Positions 5,740 to 8,696 of a DNA stretch of 8,696 nucleotides are shown here, piece after piece. Each line of letters starts with the position of its first letter. The stretch's first letter is position 1. Below the pieces are notes generated by a model, which worked only from the letters and a program-made list of their open reading frames with translations, searched no databases and was not told the DNA's origin. The position numbers and the translations under genes are program-made. This DNA is from an uncultured Candidatus Peregrinibacteria bacterium (GTDB taxonomy: Bacteria; Patescibacteriota; Gracilibacteria; Peribacterales; Peribacteraceae), in assembly GCA_903822115.1 (NCBI GenBank), contig CAIJNU010000122.1:1-8696 (forward strand), in the 5' to 3' direction.

Positions 5740-7782
5740 TCATAGTATTACTTGCGAATCCGTACCCGGAAAAACCACCTTCTCCGCCGCACGTCTTGCC
5801 CTGGTGATGAGTTCCGGATTCATGAGCGCCGCGAGAAAGACTTCCGGAATGCCACTCTGCCTCGTCCCAAAAATTTCGCCGGGTCCGCGCAGACGCAGAT
5901 CCATCTCGGCGAGCATGAATCCCGATTCGTACTCTTCCATGGCTTTGAGACGCGGAGAATTTGCCTGATCTTGTTTCGTGGTGAACAGAAAACAGTAACT
6001 CTTCGCGTCGCCTCTTCCGGTACGGCCGCGTAATTGATGGAGCTGTGAAAGTCCGAAACGTTCTGCTCCTTCGATGATGATCATCGTCGCATTCGGAACG
6101 TCGATGCCAACCTCGATCACCGAAGTGGACACGAGAATATCAAACTGCTTCTCGCGAAATGCGCGCATAATGTCCTGCTTTTCTTGAGGCGAGAGCCGGC
6201 CGTGCATCATGGCAATACGGCGGCGCGAGAATGAGGCTCTCAATCTCTTCGCTTCCTCCTCAACATTCTTCACATCATCGAGCTCTTCGCTTTCCGAGAT
6301 GAGGGGGCAGATGACGAAAACCTGGCGACCCTCATCAATTTGATGATCGATGAAGCGCTCGACGGTCGGTCTATCCTTCGGCGCGATCACACGTGTTTCG
6401 ATTGCCTGACGTCTTCCCGGTTTCTCGAGGAGTGCCGAGAGATCATGGTCGCCGTACGCTGTGAGCGCGAGGGTGCGGGGAATAGGTGTTGCGGTCATGG
6501 AGAGGAAGTGCGGACTCCCCTTCTCCTTCAGCCGCTCTCGTTGTACGACGCCGAAACGGTGCTGCTCGTCGACGATCACGAGACGCAGATCCTTGAAACG
6601 CACCGTCTCCTCGATAAGTGCATGCGTACCGATGACGATATCGATCGTCCCCGTCGCGAGTGACCGCTTAATGGCGTCGGCCTCTGATCGAGGCGTGGAG
6701 CCCGTGAGCAGCGCAACGGCGGGAAGCGGAAAGGTGCTCGGCTTCTTCGTTCGAGAATGAAGAAATGAATGGAGGTTCGTGAGGAGGCGCATGATACCTT
6801 CCGCATGCTGGCGCGCGAGAACCTCGGTGGGAACCATGAGGGCGCACTGGCCGGCTGCACGGACGACATTCGCCATCACGGCGACGGCCACGAGCGTTTT
6901 ACCCGAACCGACGTCCCCCTCGAGCAGCCGCGACATCGGCGTCTCCTTCTCCATGTCCTTGAGAATTTCGTAAATGGCGATCTTCTGGCTGTTCGTGGGT
7001 GTGAAGTGCAGCGAAGCGAAGAGGTCTTTGATCAATTCCACATCCATCGGAGTCTTCAATCGATCCTGATGAATTCCCTGCCATGTTCGTTTGCGCTCGA
7101 GCGCTTCGCGTTGTAGATCGAACATTTGTTCGAAGAGCAGGCGGTCGTACGCTTTGGCGGTTTGCGTGGCATCCGCAGGGAAGTGCAGAGCGCGAATCAT
7201 TTCCTTTCGTGAGAGCAGCTTCTCATCATCGAGCACTTCCTGCGGGAGAGTCTCTTCAATCTCGTCGATTGCAGACTTGATGAGCATGAGCTTCTCGCGC
7301 AGCCACTTCGTCGAAATGATTTCGTGTTGCGGGTAGATCGGCACCAACCGACCGGTGTGCACGAGCGGGCGTTGCCCCTCCTGCTCGAATTGCGGGCTGA
7401 GAAAGACGAGCTTCCTCCCCTTGATCGTGAGCTTGCCTGTCAGAACGACTTCCATTCCCTCGGTGAGCATGCGTTTGACGTGGGGCTGATTGAACCAGAC
7501 GACATCGGCAATCGCTCCGTCGGTGTCCGTAAATGTTGCTGTCACCATCTGCTTTCCTCCTCTGATCCGCACGAGCTTGATTGCCGAAACCGTACCGCGG
7601 ATCGTCACCTTCTCATCCACTTTCGCGGATGTGATGGTCTGCATCTGCGTGAGATCCTCATGGGCGCGCGGAAAATACAAAAGGAGATCCATGACAGTGC
7701 GCATCCCCATCCCCTCAAGCGCTTCGATGTACGGCGCCGTGGTCCTCAGCATTGCCGTCGAGAGCGAATCCCGCAAACGCAT
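5740..7782 (-). CDS. recG: ATP-dependent DNA helicase RecG
   Basis: 680 residues, close to the usual RecG length (about 690 in E. coli). RecG is a superfamily 2 double-stranded DNA translocase that remodels stalled replication forks and branch-migrates Holliday junctions. The N-terminal wedge/OB region (about 55-150; VTIRGTVSAIKLVR, DGAIADVVWFNQ) binds branched DNA. The motor follows: Walker A GDVGSGKT (289-296), a VPTEVLARQHA motif (318-327), GTHALIEE, DEQH box (405-408) in DEQHRFGV, SMTATPIPRTLAL (428-440), the second RecA lobe with STSVIEVGIDVPNA (552-565), and the GRTGRG arginine-finger region (586-591). The TRG-like EGAERFGLSQLHQLRGR and the C-terminal FGTRQSGIPEV are also present. It appears intact. 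The start ATG at 7782 lies exactly 6 nt after an extended -10, arguing for leaderless translation; the start is supported by the match of the first residues to the family. Divergent from the gene at 7846. Confidence 0.97.
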   Translation of the reverse strand: MRLRDSLSTAMLRTTAPYIEALEGMGMRTVMDLLLYFPRAHEDLTQMQTITSAKVDEKVTIRGTVSAIKLVRIRGGKQMVTATFTDTDGAIADVVWFNQPHVKRMLTEGMEVVLTGKLTIKGRKLVFLSPQFEQEGQRPLVHTGRLVPIYPQHEIISTKWLREKLMLIKSAIDEIEETLPQEVLDDEKLLSRKEMIRALHFPADATQTAKAYDRLLFEQMFDLQREALERKRTWQGIHQDRLKTPMDVELIKDLFASLHFTPTNSQKIAIYEILKDMEKETPMSRLLEGDVGSGKTLVAVAVMANVVRAAGQCALMVPTEVLARQHAEGIMRLLTNLHSFLHSRTKKPSTFPLPAVALLTGSTPRSEADAIKRSLATGTIDIVIGTHALIEETVRFKDLRLVIVDEQHRFGVVQRERLKEKGSPHFLSMTATPIPRTLALTAYGDHDLSALLEKPGRRQAIETRVIAPKDRPTVERFIDHQIDEGRQVFVICPLISESEELDDVKNVEEEAKRLRASFSRRRIAMMHGRLSPQEKQDIMRAFREKQFDILVSTSVIEVGIDVPNATMIIIEGAERFGLSQLHQLRGRTGRGDAKSYCFLFTTKQDQANSPRLKAMEEYESGFMLAEMDLRLRGPGEIFGTRQSGIPEVFLAALMNPELITRARRAAEKVVFPGTDSQVIL

Positions 7783-7788
7783 GAGGAA

Positions 7789-7797
7789 AGTATAGCA
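7789..7797 (-). promoter_or_regulatory. recG promoter with leaderless geometry
   Basis: On the minus strand: TGC-TATACT, an extended -10 with five of six matches to TATAAT, then six bases (TTCCTC) and the recG ATG. With the usual 6-8 nt from the -10 to the transcription start, the mRNA would begin at or next to the A of the ATG. No convincing -35 is seen 16-18 bp upstream, which is common for extended -10 promoters. Confidence 0.6.
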
Positions 7798-7810
7798 AGG
7801 AGGGTGGAAA

Positions 7811-7839
7811 TCGACATGAGATTCAATCTCTGGTAGAAT
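7811..7839 (+). promoter_or_regulatory. Leaderless-type promoter of the 129-residue gene
   Basis: TCGACA (7811-7816, five of six against TTGACA), 17-bp spacer, extended element TGG, and TAGAAT (7834-7839, five of six against TATAAT). Exactly six bases (ACTTAC) separate the -10 from ATG 7846, so transcription should start at or beside the start codon. All three promoter elements are close to consensus and at ideal spacing. Confidence 0.7.
7818..7830. promoter_or_regulatory. 13-bp perfect palindrome, candidate operator
   Basis: GAGATT-C-AATCTC is a perfect 6-1-6 inverted repeat lying wholly between the -35 and -10 of the plus-strand promoter, a classic repressor position. It also sits just upstream of the region where recG's -35 would be, so one protein could affect both divergent genes. 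No regulator is identified. Confidence 0.45.
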
Positions 7840-7845
7840 ACTTAC

Positions 7846-8235
7846 ATGGCTGACATGGCTTCACTGTACGAGCAGCACAAGGATCTCTCGGAACATAAAC
7901 AGGTTCAGGCAGGGATCTCTCCTGCGGGAGATATGGGGCACGTGCATACGTCTTTCGTGAAGACTATTGCGCAGCTGGTGAAGGATGGAAAGGTCAACGT
8001 CTTCGTGCCTGCGACGTTCTACAAAGAAGGGGAGTATGAAAAACTCTCTGAGTCCGCACGTTCGCAGGCCGATCTCGCCATGATCAACATGGCCGATCAA
8101 CTGCGCCACGTCGTTGACTATTTCCTTTCGGAGAAGACACCCGATGCGAGTCCCCAGCTCGAGCAGATGATCGAGCAACTGTGGCAGATGAAGGAGCGCT
8201 TCGAGACGAAGCACGGTACAATTCTCAAGTTCTGA
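7846..8235 (+). CDS. 129-residue soluble protein, unrecognised
   Basis: There is no signal peptide or membrane helix, so it is likely cytoplasmic. A charged His/Gln/Lys-containing start (1-30) precedes a central region FVKTIAQLVKDGKVNVFVPATFYKEGEYEKLSESARSQADLAMINMADQLRHVVDYF (37-93), then SPQLEQMIEQLWQMKERFETKHGTILKF at the C-terminus. The pattern is helix, short strand, helices. The layout reminds me of uncharacterised small proteins from CPR genomes, but I cannot name a family and have not compared it to any. ATG 7846 is chosen because the promoter places the transcript start there; a second ATG at 7855 (MADMA...) would cost three residues and also lacks a Shine-Dalgarno. Its stop overlaps the start of a 50-codon ORF as TGATG. 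Confidence 0.82.
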   Translation: MADMASLYEQHKDLSEHKQVQAGISPAGDMGHVHTSFVKTIAQLVKDGKVNVFVPATFYKEGEYEKLSESARSQADLAMINMADQLRHVVDYFLSEKTPDASPQLEQMIEQLWQMKERFETKHGTILKF

Positions 8236-8387
8236 TGAACAAAATCCCGAGAATCGAACGGCTATCGGAAAATGACAAGCTTAACGAGAGTCCGCGAAGA
8301 TGGGCGGAAGAACGGGAAAGTGTGTCGAATATAACGCAGCAGAAACTCGCAATGCTCATGCAGACCGTGGAGCAGAGGGCAGCGTGA
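8235..8387 (+). CDS. Possible small protein, coupled to the upstream gene
   Basis: A 50-codon ORF (MNKIPRIERLSENDKL... to ...MLMQTVEQRAA) whose ATG shares its A with the TGA of the preceding gene (TGATG), the usual arrangement for translational coupling. The peptide is charged and probably helical, with no signal or membrane segment; I do not recognise it. Against it: it is short, and its last 32 bp overlap the 3' end of convergent miaA. If it is not a gene, then 8236-8355 is a plain intergenic gap with nothing else visible. Confidence 0.4.
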   Translation: MNKIPRIERLSENDKLNESPRRWAEERESVSNITQQKLAMLMQTVEQRAA

Positions 8388-8696
8388 GCCAACGGATTCG
8401 CGCATCGCGTTTCCACCAGGTCATTTGGCGTTTGGCGTACTGCATCGTCTTCATCGCAATCTCCTTGGCTAATTCGTGTTCACACTTCTCATGGTTTATT
8501 GTCCACTGATCACTGACCACTGCTTTTGCGATTTCGCGATACCCCAAACTCTTCATCCCCGGATCTTCTGTCTTGTAGCCGCCTGAGAGGAGCGATCGCA
8601 CTTCTTCGATCCATCCTGAAGCGAAGAGTTGATTCGTTCGCGCTTGAATTCGTTCACGCATTTTCTCGCGAGGCCACTGCATTCCAAAGATGAGAA
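8356..8696 (-). CDS. miaA: tRNA dimethylallyltransferase MiaA, C-terminal part (runs off right edge)
   Basis: 112 codons are visible; the N-terminal P-loop and catalytic region lie beyond the edge. MiaA transfers a dimethylallyl group to N6 of A37 in tRNAs reading codons that start with U. The visible part matches the family C-terminus: RERIQARTNQLFASGWIEEV, MKSLGYREI, then YAKRQMTWWKRDARIRWL. Between GYREI and YAKRQ there are 30 residues, where the bacterial proteins I recall have about 23. The surplus includes VVSDQWTINHE, encoded by a tandem CACTGAY repeat (8504-8524), so it looks like a small in-frame insertion. The C-terminus runs nine residues past WL. The stop lies inside the opposing 50-codon ORF. 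Confidence 0.9.
   Translation of the reverse strand, partial: LIFGMQWPREKMRERIQARTNQLFASGWIEEVRSLLSGGYKTEDPGMKSLGYREIAKAVVSDQWTINHEKCEHELAKEIAMKTMQYAKRQMTWWKRDARIRWLTLPSAPRSA
8504..8524. repeat. Heptamer tandem repeat CACTGAY inside miaA
   Basis: Three consecutive 7-base units read CACTGAT, CACTGAC, CACTGCT on the plus strand (two intact, the last diverged in its final two bases). On the coding strand they give VVSDQW. Similar CAGTGAT-type heptamer arrays, translating as SDQWSV-like peptides, occur as dispersed short repeats in several bacterial genomes. That comparison is from memory and was not searched. Confidence 0.6.

Noticed and set aside
7797..7836. AAGGAGGG Shine-Dalgarno-like sequence followed by a six-codon ORF (ATG at 7816 to TAG at 7836)
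   Set aside because: It lies upstream of the predicted transcription start of the 7846 gene, overlaps that promoter's -35, and the spacing to the ATG is long (about 12 nt). It is more simply the complement of the C-rich recG promoter region.
7324..7836. 170-codon plus-strand ORF opposite recG
   Set aside because: It is the antisense shadow of conserved recG codons, with no sensible domain or start signal.

Overview
This window looks like a chromosomal segment from an uncultivated bacterium of the Patescibacteria/CPR type, possibly a Peribacteria/Peregrinibacteria relative. That placement is inference. It rests on compact mixed-strand layout, a VanW-family envelope protein beside short unrecognised proteins, house-keeping genes (recG, miaA) scattered among orphans, intermediate GC by eye, and almost no Shine-Dalgarno sequences in front of the starts. 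No phage, transposase, CRISPR array, rRNA or tRNA is visible. No stretch over 300 bases lacks a gene.

Left part: the N-terminal third of an MgtA-like P-type ATPase lies on the minus strand and runs off the left edge. It diverges from a stand-alone CheY-like receiver protein across about 160 bp that holds two candidate promoters and an 18-bp inverted repeat. Four plus-strand genes follow and form an envelope-directed block: a membrane-anchored VanW-domain protein, a membrane-anchored DsbA-like thiol oxidoreductase, a two-domain serine-rich lipoprotein, and a small three-helix membrane protein. The DsbA-like protein and the lipoprotein are 18 bp apart and probably co-transcribed. The lipoprotein's outer domain has a close cysteine pair that could be a substrate of its neighbour.

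Middle and right: the block meets a convergent minus-strand pair with stop codons touching (TGATCA). The pair is recG (full length) followed by a proline-rich protein with a helical C-terminal domain that I do not recognise. recG is divergent from a 129-residue protein that I also do not recognise, which may be coupled to a 50-codon ORF through a TGATG overlap. The right edge carries the C-terminal part of miaA on the minus strand.

The most unusual signals are in expression and genome texture. recG and the 129-residue gene each have an extended -10 box exactly 6 nt before the ATG, the geometry of leaderless mRNA, and a perfect 13-bp palindrome lies between them, inside the promoter of the latter. 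Most other starts follow pyrimidine-rich leaders without a Shine-Dalgarno. A CACTGAY heptamer tandem repeat appears to have been inserted in frame into miaA. I found no clearly new multi-gene system such as a defence island. The envelope block and the unrecognised proteins are the best candidates for new biology.
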